Shown in pieces: positions 46,352 through 57,054 of a DNA stretch of 64,000 nucleotides. Under the pieces are notes generated by a model. The model was given only the letters and a program-made list of their open reading frames with translations. It did no database searches and was not told where the DNA came from. Each line of letters starts with the position of its first letter. The first letter of the stretch is position 1. Source of the stretch: Hanleya hanleyi (lineage: Eukaryota > Mollusca > Polyplacophora > Lepidopleurida > Hanleyidae); contig JAVTVY010006765.1 of assembly GCA_036873755.1 (NCBI GenBank), positions 248,001 to 312,000 on the forward strand. Reading direction: 5' to 3'. The position numbers and the translations under genes were made by a program.

Positions 46352-46735
46352 GCTTAATCCGGCGCTAGGCGCTGTATGAACCCATGTACTTCAAGATCCT
46401 CATGGTGCTCATATGAACAGTCACAATCAAAGCGTAAAGCGTGACTGAGATACATCATTCTCTAGATGACGACTTTACAACGAATATTATGGATTAAGCA
46501 TACTGATCAGCGATACGGATTTGATATTTTTGGAACTTCATGATGTCTTGTTGGCATCACTGAAAAGTGTTCACCGCTTCTCTCTTGCAGGAAACTAGCC
46601 TATGTTCGTGTATATTATGGTTGTCTTTTTGAATTTGGTGCTAATACTGTTATATGGAATATGAGGTGGGTCTTTGGATTATGGACGCGAATATTCTTTA
46701 ATGGACGACGGCTGGGTTATGAATGACGGACCAGT
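46352..46735 (+). repeat. R-family repeat attached to the Penelope-like remnant
   Basis: AATTCCGCTTAATCC through GGACGACGGCTGGG; the last bases of the family are lost after GACGGACCAG. It carries a small AAAGCGTAAAGCGTGACTG duplication. Confidence 0.9.
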
Positions 46736-46974
46736 GTCATTTTCGCTTGGAACTTCAAAGAGTTGTCCTCCAGCTTTTTTGCTCCGCAAGAAACTGGGCC
46801 TTCGTCGAAATATATCGAGATCCCACGAAGGTGGTGTATCACAATCGAACGCCATCCATTCATTGGCTTATTTTAAACGTACGGTTCGAGTAATAACATA
46901 TACATGCAGCGCTGGTAAGCAGTATACAGTACCTGCATTATGAAGGATGCTCAGTCGGTTCAGGAGCTATTCTT

Positions 46975-47115
46975 GAAGGTCAATTTTGACTTAACTTGCT
47001 ATTATGACCACTTACACGTGTAAATAATCAGCGGTCCATCAGGCTATAACAAAGGCAAGCAAACATATTCAGCAATCATATATGTGGGCATTGGTATACA
47101 AACAAATAAACAGGA
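46975..47115 (+). repeat. Unclassified repeat, also at 50895-50990
   Basis: CACGTGTAAATAATCAGCGG and GGGCATTGGTATACAAACAAA match CACGTGCAAATTATAAGCGG and GGGCATTAGTATATACACAAA in order. Confidence 0.5.
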
Positions 47116-47411
47116 TATGTATGGAAATCGGGTGGATTGCCTGATGATCTAACTGACAAGAATGCCATGGCTACAGCGATATAGTCCAAGAGTAAATAGA
47201 GACAAATAACCTACCCTCTGATTTAACATGAAAGGGGTTGCAAATGCTAAAAGCCAACTGGTCAGTATTTACATAAGATGGTACATGGCACATTATCTCG
47301 TAAACACATTATTCCGTTGGCAACCGAAAATTAGATCTTAGTTTACGGCTGCACCCTCTCTCAACCTCGTAGGCTACCTTCAGTATAATGGATTGTATAT
47401 TATATCTCTGA

Positions 47412-47615
47412 TGTGTTGCTAAGCCGGTTTCACCGGTTGTGTTGCTATGTCTGCTCCTGCAGCTATTTTGCTAAGTCTGTTCCACAGTTGTGTTACTATG
47501 TCTGTTCCACCAGTTGTTTTGCTAAGTCTGTTCTACAGTTGTGTGGTTATAGTCTGTTCCACCATTTGTGTTGCTTAGTCTTTTCAACCAGCTCTGTTGC
47601 TAAGTGCGAACTCAT
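47412..47615 (+). repeat. About 27-bp degenerate tandem repeat
   Basis: Roughly seven units around TCTGTTCCACCAGTTGTGTTGCTAAG, here given by TCTGTTCCACCAGTTGT and TTGCTAAG. Units vary in length by a few bases. Confidence 0.85.
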
Positions 47616-48005
47616 TTCCAACTTGGAGAAGCGGGTTCGTCCACACTGAGTGATTGTTGCATTTTGCAAAACAAACTGATAATTTACATGACACCAAAAC
47701 AACCTACAGAACACAAAACGATTCACTAACTGTCCTTCAGTTTTCAGCCTAGTTTTCACCATCAATGTCCATGTTATACCTATGGCCTTCGTAAAAATAC
47801 ATATTTTCATATAGTATAAGGCCCATAGGGTTTTACTATCGCCAAGCTATAATGATTAATCATTATGAATAATCTCTGTGTAATTATTTGGCTAATGAAA
47901 GTTCATTCATTAATTCAATATCAGAAAGCACCCGAAGCAACGCATACATCTACATTGACGTGTCAAAACCTAATGTTCCTCATTCTGTGTGAGCCCTAAC
48001 AAGTC

Positions 48006-48173
48006 GTAGTATTCACAGGGGCTCGTTACCGTTGTTAATTGGTTAAATAGGTTGATTATAAGGGGTGGGGGGGGGGGGGTCGAGGTCGGTAATAAAAGAC
48101 CTCGACCCCCCCACCCCTTATAATCAACCTATTTAACCAATTAACAACGGTAACGAGCCCCTGTGGTAGTATT
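48006..48173. mobile_element. 152-bp near-perfect palindromic MITE with 8-bp target duplication
   Basis: GTAGTATT flanks both sides (48006-48013 and 48166-48173). The element (48014-48165) starts CACAGGGGCTCGTTACCG and ends with its complement. Arms of 74 and 68 bases match throughout except for the length of a G/C run; the loop is 10 nt (48088-48097). An 8-bp duplication with a CAGGGG-type end points to the hAT superfamily. No coding. Confidence 0.88.
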
Positions 48174-48295
48174 CACAAAAATACGGATATGCTGCATGCA
48201 GTGGATATCAAGAAGCCAGAAGCCAGAATGTATTAGTTATATCAACGAGCCAGTGTATACCGTTCAAACAGTCTGCCCCCTAGTATAAACTTGCA

Positions 48296-48452
48296 ATTTA
48301 CAACACATATAAAATAAGCGGGAAGAGGTGCAGATATACTGACGGAGTCACATGGCTTCACAGTATAGTCTTCTGGTTAACACATACCAAGAATCTAACG
48401 ATTCGTGATATGAGTTGTATCTCAGGTTCGCTTTTATTGTACCTGTTCATGA
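48296..48452 (+). repeat. S-family repeat, 5' part, third copy
   Basis: CAACACATATAAAATAAGCG, ATCTAACGATTCGTGATATG and CGCTTTTATTGTACCTGTTC; stops at GTTCATG. Confidence 0.88.
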
Positions 48453-48904
48453 AAGAGGATACAATTCAATGGGGAATTAGAGCATGAAGATATACTAAAT
48501 AACCCAACGGAAACGATATCATGTAATATTTCTCAATAATGTTTTATTCATGAAATACCGTACTCGAGATTATGGCAACATCATCTTCATCTCTGTTATT
48601 CGCTATACTTTAATGAATCATTGTCTTCTGTATCATTCCAGCCCCCAAATTCATCTGGTAAAACGCTATTAAATGGACATTTCCTTGTTTCAAAGGCCAT
48701 CTTTCACGCTTGGAAAAGTTCAATTCTTTTTGAAAGTAGCGTTTGTTCACCAATATTGAAACAATAAAATACATTACTGACATTCGAAATAGAAGAGCAA
48801 TAAATAGATATATTTGAATGTTGCCGATTGTTTAAGAGCGCGCCGTCTCCTTAATTTCTTGCTAATGTCTATACATAGCTTTTCCCACTAAAATCTCTCA
48901 TAAT

Positions 48905-49035
48905 TCGCTTTCATCACCGTCATCTCCATTGTTATCATCACCATCATCTTCAATCTTCTCCTGGTCATCACCATCATCATCATCATCATCATCATCACTA
49001 TCATCGCCTCAATGGTCGTGACTATCTTCATCATG
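48905..49035 (+). repeat. (ATC)n microsatellite, imperfect
   Basis: Runs of ATCATC and ACCATC triplets. The methionine-rich frame on the other strand is an artefact of this repeat. Confidence 0.9.
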
Positions 49036-49038
49036 ATA

Positions 49039-49477
49039 GATTGGAGCGATATGCAAGTTGTGGGGAAAATTGACGTCTTGTGAGTGAAAAGCAACCATGT
49101 GCCTCTACAGGAAAGCATACCTCGGCACTTAACATTCAGACCCCAGAATACGGTGGATTCTCGGACGTAGCCTTAGTATCCCAGCGTGCTTTTGTATGTT
49201 CATGTGGAGACTATGAAGTATCCATACGTCCACTAGCACTGGTTTAAGGGGAATTAGATACGCTAGCTCGGGAGCTGTGATGACAGATCAGCTCAAACAA
49301 CTCATCTGATGTTAATGGATAAGCATCGTGGACATCTGATGGAGTAAACGCCTCAACATGGGGTAAACCTGGTAAATGCAAGAATACTCAGACAAACTTA
49401 CCTTCAGTGCCCGACGTCGTACTGCTTAATTTTCCCACCAAAACAATAAACCTACATATATCTGTCAAGTAACATGT
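49039..49477 (+). repeat. Q-family repeat, unit 1 of a direct tandem
   Basis: GGAGCGATATGCAAGTTGTG through CGGACGTAGCCTTAG, GCTCGGGAGCTGTGATGAC and CCCGACGTCGTACTGC to CTACATATATCTGTCAAGTA. Confidence 0.92.
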
Positions 49478-49540
49478 ATAGAGGGCGGGCCTTGGGGACT
49501 AACAATCCACCAGCAGAATCCTGCCATATACAGGAAATAA
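49478..49540 (+). repeat. Linker module shared with the S tandem
   Basis: GGGCGGGCCTTGGGGAC, CCACCAGCAGAATCC and CCATATACAGGAAA match 22745-22802. Confidence 0.85.
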
Positions 49541-49999
49541 ATTGGAGCGATAGGCAAGAAGTGAGAATAATTGACGACGTCTGGCGACTAAAAGCAACCA
49601 TATGACTCTACAGGAAAGCAAACGTCGGAAACTAACATTCAGACCCGAGAATACGGCGGATTCTCGGACGTAACCTTAGTATCACAGCCGCGCTTTTATT
49701 GCAGCAGTTCATGTGGAGACCACGAAGTAGTCTATGTGGAGACTATGAAGTATCCTCACTACCCCTATCACCGACTTAAGCGGAATTAGATACGCTAGCT
49801 CGGGAGCTCTGATGACAGATCAGCTCAAACAACTCATCTAATGTTAATGGATGAGCATCGTGGACGGCTGATGGAGTAAACACCTCAACATGAGATAACC
49901 TGGTAAATGCAAGAATACTCAGAGAAACTAACCTGTAATGCCCGACGTCGTACGGTTTAATTTTCCTACCAAAACAATAAACCTACATATATTTGTCAA
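49541..49999 (+). repeat. Q-family repeat, unit 2 of a direct tandem
   Basis: Follows unit 1 by about 502 bp. It carries a small internal duplication (TGGAGACCACGAAGTAGTC/TGGAGACTATGAAGTATC). Confidence 0.92.
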
Positions 50000-50463
50000 G
50001 TGCCATCATCACCCTGAGAAAAGTCTTCATCTTCCACGCTATACATACATTTGTCATCGAATACATTACTATCGATCCCACACTGCTGTTTATCTTCGTC
50101 AATCGATTTAATATATTTATCGTGTATTGCTCACGAGCAAATTGACGCTTCCTACCGGGAAATAAGGAGAGCTTACAAGATTTGAGTCAAATATCCTGAG
50201 AGATACCTACATGTGCAGAACACATCGAGCATGGACAATAAATGTGATGTGCACATGCGCATCCATCTCTAGGCGTACATACTTGTATAGTACACGTCTA
50301 CACAACTATACTGATTGGCATAGAATGAGATTTGTATGGAGTTGAAAGATCCTTCTCCATGGACTAAGGAACTATGTCATTAAATATGAAGACGATTATT
50401 TACAAATAATCTTGTGAATAAACATGGCGGTCGCATACATGGTTCTGATTGGTCGAGTCCTCG

Positions 50464-50703
50464 AACCTAAACCGGTTTTACTCTCGAACGTGCACGCTAT
50501 GAACCTAGACCGGTTTTACTCCCGCACGTGCACGCTATGAACCTAAACCGGTTTTACTCCCGCACGTGCACGCTATGAACCTAAACCGGTTTTACTCCCG
50601 CACGTGCACGCTATGAACCTAAAACAGTTTTACTCCCGCACATGCACGCTATGAACCCAAACCGGTTTTACCCCCGCACGTGCACGCTGTGAACCTAAAC
50701 AAC
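50464..50703 (+). repeat. 38-bp minisatellite, about six units
   Basis: Unit GAACCTAAACCGGTTTTACT followed by CCCGCACGTGCACGCTAT. GC-rich, with internal palindromes AAACCGGTTT and GCACGTGC; units differ by one to four bases. Confidence 0.97.
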
Positions 50704-50999
50704 TGGTTCTGGTGTTGTCAGACATATTTTTCTTGTCTTAGCTGGCTGAGCGGAGTTATTTCCTCCTTTGGGTTCAAAGTTTCAAATTTCTACAAGATCG
50801 CAATATGTAAAGGGGTATTCTGTATGCAGTTTATTTTGGTCAAGAACTGCCACAGCTCTGACCTAACTGTGACCCCAGTTAACCACTAAATCCACATTTA
50901 TTTTGACTACTGACACGTGCAAATTATAAGCGGCTCATCCACAGAAGAGAAATCACATAGACGGGCATTAGTATATACACAAATAGTGCGGGGCCAGTA

Positions 51000-53202
51000 T
51001 GGTCGTATGACAGCCTGTCACGAAGGAAGGTTATTATTTACTGCCGATGATTTAAGAAGATATCAGAAATTTGCATATGTTAATACCTTAGGTTCCTATT
51101 ACAGTTGAGAGTACAGGAAGAATATTATACATTTGGTCAGAAATGTGATAAATATGGGCCTCATATCCGAGATTTACTAGGAAGCCGTCGTTTGCAGTGA
51201 ATTTCCTAATCAGCGTTCCAAAAATCTTTATCATTAAAAATGATGATATCATACGAATCCAACAGAAGTAACGCAAATATCAAAATGAACACAGAGGACA
51301 AGCGAGAGAACTGGTTAACCATGTCCAATGCCAGTACAATAATACGAACAGTTTTGACTGCTCAAATACTGCACATCGTGCATCCCAGTCACTCTCTAAT
51401 ATCGATTGTTCACGTGGACATCATGCTGATGTACATATGAATTGTTTAGCGCTACCCTCGGATTCAGGCCAATAAGACAGGGGGTGAGAACTTTTTCCTT
51501 TATATATCTTGCCCTCATATGCCATTACCAGCTCGATTCCTTCTCCCAAATACTTAGCTACACGCGTTCCCGTAAACCCCAGCCTGCCCCAATGGCACCA
51601 CTACTGTAATGGTTTACATCCTATATTGAAGACGACTATCTGGAGTCTATCCCACCAGCCCCTGACGGCTGTCTTACACATCACTCTCTAGATTTATTTG
51701 CACACATTATACTAATCATATTAATATATCGTGGTCTGCTGCTCGTCTCATGTTATATGAACGAGCCAAATAAACCAAACCCACTAAAGACAGCGGATAA
51801 AACCTGGTTTACAGCATGACTGTTTGAAATATTTATCAACACTTGAGGGGGAGCAAATGGCGTTCATTCTAAATTGAAGTGTGCGTGTTTGGACGAAACG
51901 CCTGACGTCATATTGAAACATGCAGAGTTGGTATTCTCTTCACCATTCAGCTATTGCACGGGGCTTCATGTGTACATTTTCATTTCGTTTCTCGCGAACA
52001 CATTGATACATGTATATAATTGGTCTTTCAACAGCGACATTGTTATTGTTGAATGTCCGTGTAGTGTACTTAAATATATATTGGAATTCGGAATGGTTTA
52101 TAACATGACGACCTATGTTGATATCATCATTATCTGGCCAGCAGTTCACTCCATCATATAAACGAAACACTGTTTACCTGAAGGTTGCTACAGTCAGCCG
52201 TCGAGACCTCGAAATAAAATATAGAAAACGAAAACTTAACAGTTATGTTCCACACATAGCTCTTTGAAACTGAGCAGTTATATTTTATCCTCATTCCCCA
52301 CTCTTGAAAACGGGATAAGCGATTTGTCATGCTATAATAACATGCTGCTCCAAGATTTATATAATCGTCAAAATAAATTCATATTAATACGATATAATGT
52401 TGATAAAAACTTTGAATTGAGTAAAAATATGGATCTTCGCCATGTTATCAGTCTTTGTTACATATCTGTTACCATGATTACTGTTCGTTGAATTCATCTG
52501 AACATAGTGGGAAAAAACCCTTTGGTTAATCCAGTGAATATATTTCTCTGGACACGGATCCGAAGAACCTTAGTTCAGGCTCCTCGGCCGAGTCTGATAA
52601 ATCGAAATGCACTAAGGCCTTTTTTCAATCCAAATGACAGATATATTTCTGACAGCAAAGCAATGCCATGACATCAAATCTTGTAATTTTGCAGTCCTTG
52701 ATTGTTTAGCACCGAGTTTACTATGTAATAATTTTAAGATTACTGAGTGTGACAACAGTGGGTGTCTCACGTGTCCACTCTTATAATTAAGCTTTATTTA
52801 ATTCATTTCATTTTACTTCCTTCATTTGGTTTAAATTCTTATACGTTTATTTTAGTTGTTCTAAAAACTGTATTTATTTAGTTTATTGTAGGTAGTGTGG
52901 TCAAAAATATGCCACCGAAAGACTACATCTGAGGGAGAATGGTCACAGATAATCCGTTAGGAAATAGCAATTGCTTATATGTGAACATTTTTCTGAGGCA
53001 ACTTTAGTATTCAAATCTTAGACATCGTCTACCCATCCACCAAGGATTCCTCTATGGATTTGAGAGAAAAATCCGAGACCGGAAACTAAGCCGGATGTTA
53101 GAACTTGGGTCAGTGTTTCCGTATCGTCTAACTGATAATGTCAAAGGTTCGGTAATGCAACCACCGCCATTCACATATATTCAATATTAACCAGCTATTT
53201 AG
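51000..53202. other. Intergenic, no gene recognised
   Basis: Open frames up to 95 codons occur but show no domain and biased AT-rich composition. Confidence 0.5.
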
Positions 53203-53525
53203 TTACAAACGTCTGATCCGTCATTCATAATTCAGCCGTCGTCCATTAGAGAATATCCGCGTCCATAATCCAAAGACCTATTCCATATTCCATATAATAG
53301 TATTAGCACCAAATTCAAAAAGACAATCATAGTATACATAAACATAGGCTTGTTTCCTGCATAAGAGAAGCGGTCAACAGTTTTCAATGATGCCGGCAAG
53401 ACATCATGATGTTCCAAAATTATCAAATCCGTATCGCTGATCTGTATTCTTAAGTACCATGAGGATCTTGAAGTACAGGGGTTCATACGGCCCCTAGCCC
53501 CGGGTTAAGCGGAATTAGATACAAG
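53203..53525 (-). repeat. R-family repeat attached to a minus-strand Penelope-like fragment
   Basis: From the 3' terminus (TTACAAACGTCTGATCCG) to CCCCGGGTTAAGCGGAATTA. It joins the stop codon of the reading frame at 53526 directly. A middle segment (between TATTCTTAA and GTACCATGAGG) is missing. Confidence 0.92.
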
Positions 53526-53825
53526 TTACGAAACGTAACGCCATAGATCTTGCACGCTACGCTCGTATTTTGCTATCAGCATGCGATATGTATCGCCAAA
53601 TTTGAGAAACTTTGAGTGGAGGCGCTTGGTGGAATAGCCCTGTCTTATAAGTTTCTGCAACAATGTTTTGTGACGTTGATTAAAATCGTCACATTTAACA
53701 CAGGATCTAGCAAATGCTACTAGGCGTGATATGTATACGCCATATGCAGGTCCCACTGGAATATTACTGTCCAGAAAGGGATAGTTTACGATGTCGAAAT
53801 TGTAATCATCTCTTTTGTCATACAA
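53526..53825 (-). pseudogene. C-terminal 99 codons of the Penelope-like reading frame, undamaged
   Basis: YDKRDDYNFDIVNYPFLDSN, GPAYGVYISRLVAFARSC, a CVKC pair and YRMLIAKYERSVQDLWRYVS, followed by stop. This is the thumb and C-terminal part after the reverse transcriptase. No stop or frameshift, unlike the 63-kb copy. The 5' end is cut exactly where the opposing R copy starts. No GIY-YIG nuclease follows. Confidence 0.88.
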
Positions 53826-53826
53826 T

Positions 53827-54198
53827 AGGGGCCGTATGAACCCATGTACTTCAAGATCCTCATGGTACTCATATGAACAGTCACAATCAAAGCGTGACTG
53901 AGATACATCATTCTTTAGATGACGACTTTACAACGAATATTATGGATTAAGAATACTGATCAGCGATACGGATTTGATATTTTTGGAACATCATGGTGTC
54001 TTGCCGGCATCATTGAAAACTGTTGACCGCTTCTCTCTTGCAGGAAACAAGCCTATGTTTATGTATACTATGATTGTCTTTTTGAATTTGGTGCTAATAC
54101 TGTTATATGGAATATGGAATAGGTCTTTGGATTATGGACGCGGATATTCTCTAATGGGCGACGGCTGAATTATGGATGACGGATTAGACGCTTGTAAT
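53827..54198 (+). repeat. R-family repeat, opposing copy head-to-head
   Basis: From GGGGCCGTATGAACCCATG to the terminus GACGCTTGTAAT. With 53203-53525 it forms inverted ends around the coding fragment. Confidence 0.92.
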
Positions 54199-55247
54199 AT
54201 AGTAAACTCCACCAACGGAGACATCGCAGCCATGGTTGGAGAAAGTTTAACAGTGCGTTGATTCACGATCACATTAATTTAAATTGCTTAGTGGGTTCAA
54301 CCAATACACACTACAGTGTATATATAGCTTGCGTACAGTCCTGTATGCGTTACATCTAAGAACGTTAAATCTAATAGCCAGAGATAATCAACGAGCTATA
54401 TCTATCGGGAAACATGATACCACCCACAATCACTTACTTTTGTCAAGATATAGCATATTTTGGACTGCATCGTCCAGTGAACCTTATCAAAACATCCCAA
54501 GAGCGGTTAGTCTTGACCGTCAAATACTTGGATGGAAGACTGAGCATAATTAATTAATCATGAATCATTCACGGTTGCGCAACGCTGTACTAAACTCTTT
54601 AGGTATACTAAATCTGTAGCCACCAAAATAATCAAATACTCCAACGAAGGATTTTGAAACTTCTACACAAGGTATTATTGTGAATCGTCGAAATCTATAT
54701 ATACAGCATATAAACATATTGTGACTGGTAACCTTGATACTACATAACTTGATATGCTGTCAAGGAGATTGGATGTTATACACGTCGGGAGGCTATAGTT
54801 GTGATTGTGAATCGTCGAACTTTATTTATACACCATGCAAACATATTGTGACTGGTAACCTTGATATGGTGAGTTGAGTAGTCAAAGCGAGAAAAAGTTG
54901 AACCTACAGTACTTGCTGTGTGGCTGGACCTCACCAAGAGAAAAGTCGTTGAAAAAATCCGCCATATTGACAGAAGTACCCTTCCTCAAGCATAACAAGT
55001 ATTGAGAAACCTCAATTCACAAGAAGTTATAGCAAATCTCCAGAGTAAATTCGTCATAGTCATGACAGGCACAGCTTCAAATAAAATATTCATACGTAAT
55101 ATTTCTATTACCAGGTGAATATTCATATACAGTATTACTATTATCAGGAGCTGGTAGTACAAACACACCATCATGCAACACGTCCACTTACTCCCAAATT
55201 GCATTTATTTAATAAACAAACACGTTTCGCAAGGAAAGAGTTAGTTT
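54199..55247. other. Intergenic with a short direct duplication
   Basis: GTGAATCGTCGAA ... AAACATATTGTGACTGGTAA and CCTTGATA occurs at about 54675-54745 and again at 54806-54870. No gene recognised. Confidence 0.6.
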
Positions 55248-55650
55248 TCTTCCAACCAATCATAACGTTATACTAAAAGTGTAATGGACTCCCAAAATGC
55301 ATAGACACCATACAATGCTAAATTCATAGCTGGTTGTAGAAGCTGCACCACCAAGCTTCTTTAACCCTGTAGACAAGGGCCCTAGAGAAGCAAAAGCATT
55401 CCAGGAAAGGTGTTGTGTCACTATTTTTAAACACTCTTGCGTTGAATGTATGTGGATTTTGGAAAACTCAAAATGTCTTCAGAGAAGCTTGATGAGAAAG
55501 GACACATACTGTACAGACATGTGGCCACACAGATTTTGTGGACTCTGTATGTATACTACAATCCCTCATCGGGGAATTATTGACCATCTTAGTTCATTAA
55601 TAGTATCGGCGTTCCAGAAAACTGATCGCCGATATATTAATAATAAAACT
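55248..55650 (+). pseudogene. Penelope-like reverse transcriptase fragment, decayed
   Basis: Parallels 62394-62785: CCAATCATAACG, GGACTCCCAAAATGCATA, TTCATAGCTGGTTGTAGAAG, TACTACAATCCCTCATC and AGATATATTAAT-like blocks. It encodes the fingers region (LPKMH, FIAGS) and motif A (YTTIPH) but is full of frame breaks. Confidence 0.85.
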
Positions 55651-55834
55651 TGGTCAGTTTTGACTGGATTTAACATCTGTACAATCGCTACATATTTTAC
55701 ATCTTGGTAACCATATAATTTGTTTATATGTTAGAGAAAACAAAAAGTGAAAATCTTTATTTTTCATTATATTTTGTCTCGTGGAATAAAATCACCTAAC
55801 TTGCTCGTGCCTAAATATCGTATCCAACAATTTG

Positions 55835-55886
55835 TGCTGAAATGTCGCCTGCCGAAATGTGGCTTACCGAAATGTCGCCTGACACC
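55835..55886 (+). repeat. 18-bp short tandem, three units
   Basis: Variants of CCGAAATGTCGCCTGC repeated three times. Confidence 0.7.
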
Positions 55887-56450
55887 GCATAGGAGTTTCA
55901 GAGAAGGTTTCTGGAGAGGAGGGAGCAGGAAGTCAGAGGGATATTTAACGCAGTGACTGGGTGACGACACATTGCATGTCCAAGTGCATACATGCTTTCG
56001 TTCCGATTTTCTGTCAGTCAAAGCTCGTGTGAAAAATGTAATATGAGACTAATTGGAACGAGAGATCCTGAAGGATCTTGGCGGCCACCATTTTCCGATA
56101 ATTTTAAGCTAATGACAAGAGGATCTTTTTGTCCATTGTTACTAAGAACAAACGATTAATTTGTAATTTTGTTTGCAGAATTTCGAATTTGAGCGAAAAA
56201 GATCGAAAAAGGGACATTGGAAAACACCAAGATATTATCTTTATAAGTTTCAGGAGTTTCAAGATTTCTAGTAAGTGTACTTGATGTCGTTGTTATAGTA
56301 CAAGTGAAATGAGCAAAGTAAGTGTGAAACTGAATGTCCGGAGGATCCTTCGTCTTCGTTTTGTAGTATTTTTATTTATTTTTTTGCACGTGTCATCATT
56401 GGGTACTGGAAACAAAGACAAATCTCATTGACACTTTGGCATGAGCTACG

Positions 56451-56589
56451 ATTACAAGCGTCTAGTCCGTCATTCATAATTCAGCCATTGAAGAATATCC
56501 GCGTCCATAATCCAAAGACCTATTCCATATTCCATATAACAGTATTAGCACCAAATTCAAAAGGACAATCACCATATACATAAACTATG
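56451..56589 (-). repeat. R-family repeat, 3'-end fragment
   Basis: ATTACAAGCGTCTAGTCCG through TATTAGCACCAAATTCAAAA; 5'-truncated soon after. A short deletion removes GTCGTCC. Confidence 0.9.
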
Positions 56590-57054
56590 AAACATACCTA
56601 AGATTTTATAAGTAGGAACGAATGATAATTCTGTTCTGTTTACTGGTCTGGTTTGAGATATCTCTTTCAAGATACCATGCTCGAAAAAAGTAAGATGGTA
56701 CACAGCTTAATGCTGACGAGATCCGGTCCGTGCAGTAATGTTGAAACTTTGAAAGTGTCTGAATACTGATTATCTCCCTTGGATCGAAACACGCAGTAGT
56801 CTACATATGTCGAGTTGTGACGTTGCGTCACAGGAGTGACGTCCCTTTGTATAGGTCACCCCTCGACAGACGAAACGGTGGTGCAGTTCACTTGCAACGC
56901 CATGGACTAAAGTAAACTGATTTAAAATTTGAAGAAATACATTTTAATTCGGGATCATTTGAACTCCTCGATATAGAAGGTGAAGGTATGGATATTGGCT
57001 ATACTCAGTATATAGAATATGCCCCACCGTTTGATCCGCCGACTCGGGAATACC
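56590..57054. other. Intergenic, no gene recognised
   Basis: Sequence leading into the satellite-like array; includes a GATTATCTCCCTTGG block near 56769. Confidence 0.5.

Noticed and set aside
48888..49118. Methionine-rich 76-codon frame
   Set aside because: It is the translation of an ATC/CAT microsatellite.
4310..49999. Complete hammerhead ribozyme in Q, S or R repeats
   Set aside because: I searched by eye for CUGANGA plus GAAA with pairing stems on both strands and found only isolated pieces, such as GGACGAAACGTCC at 22759.
50917..51108. 63-codon frame near the 38-bp array
   Set aside because: Part of it overlaps a repeat also present at 47.0 kb without a frame; no domain.
51874..52170. 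95-codon plus-strand frame with hydrophobic stretches
   Set aside because: No signal peptide at the start, no family, and an equally long frame on the opposite strand; best read as chance.
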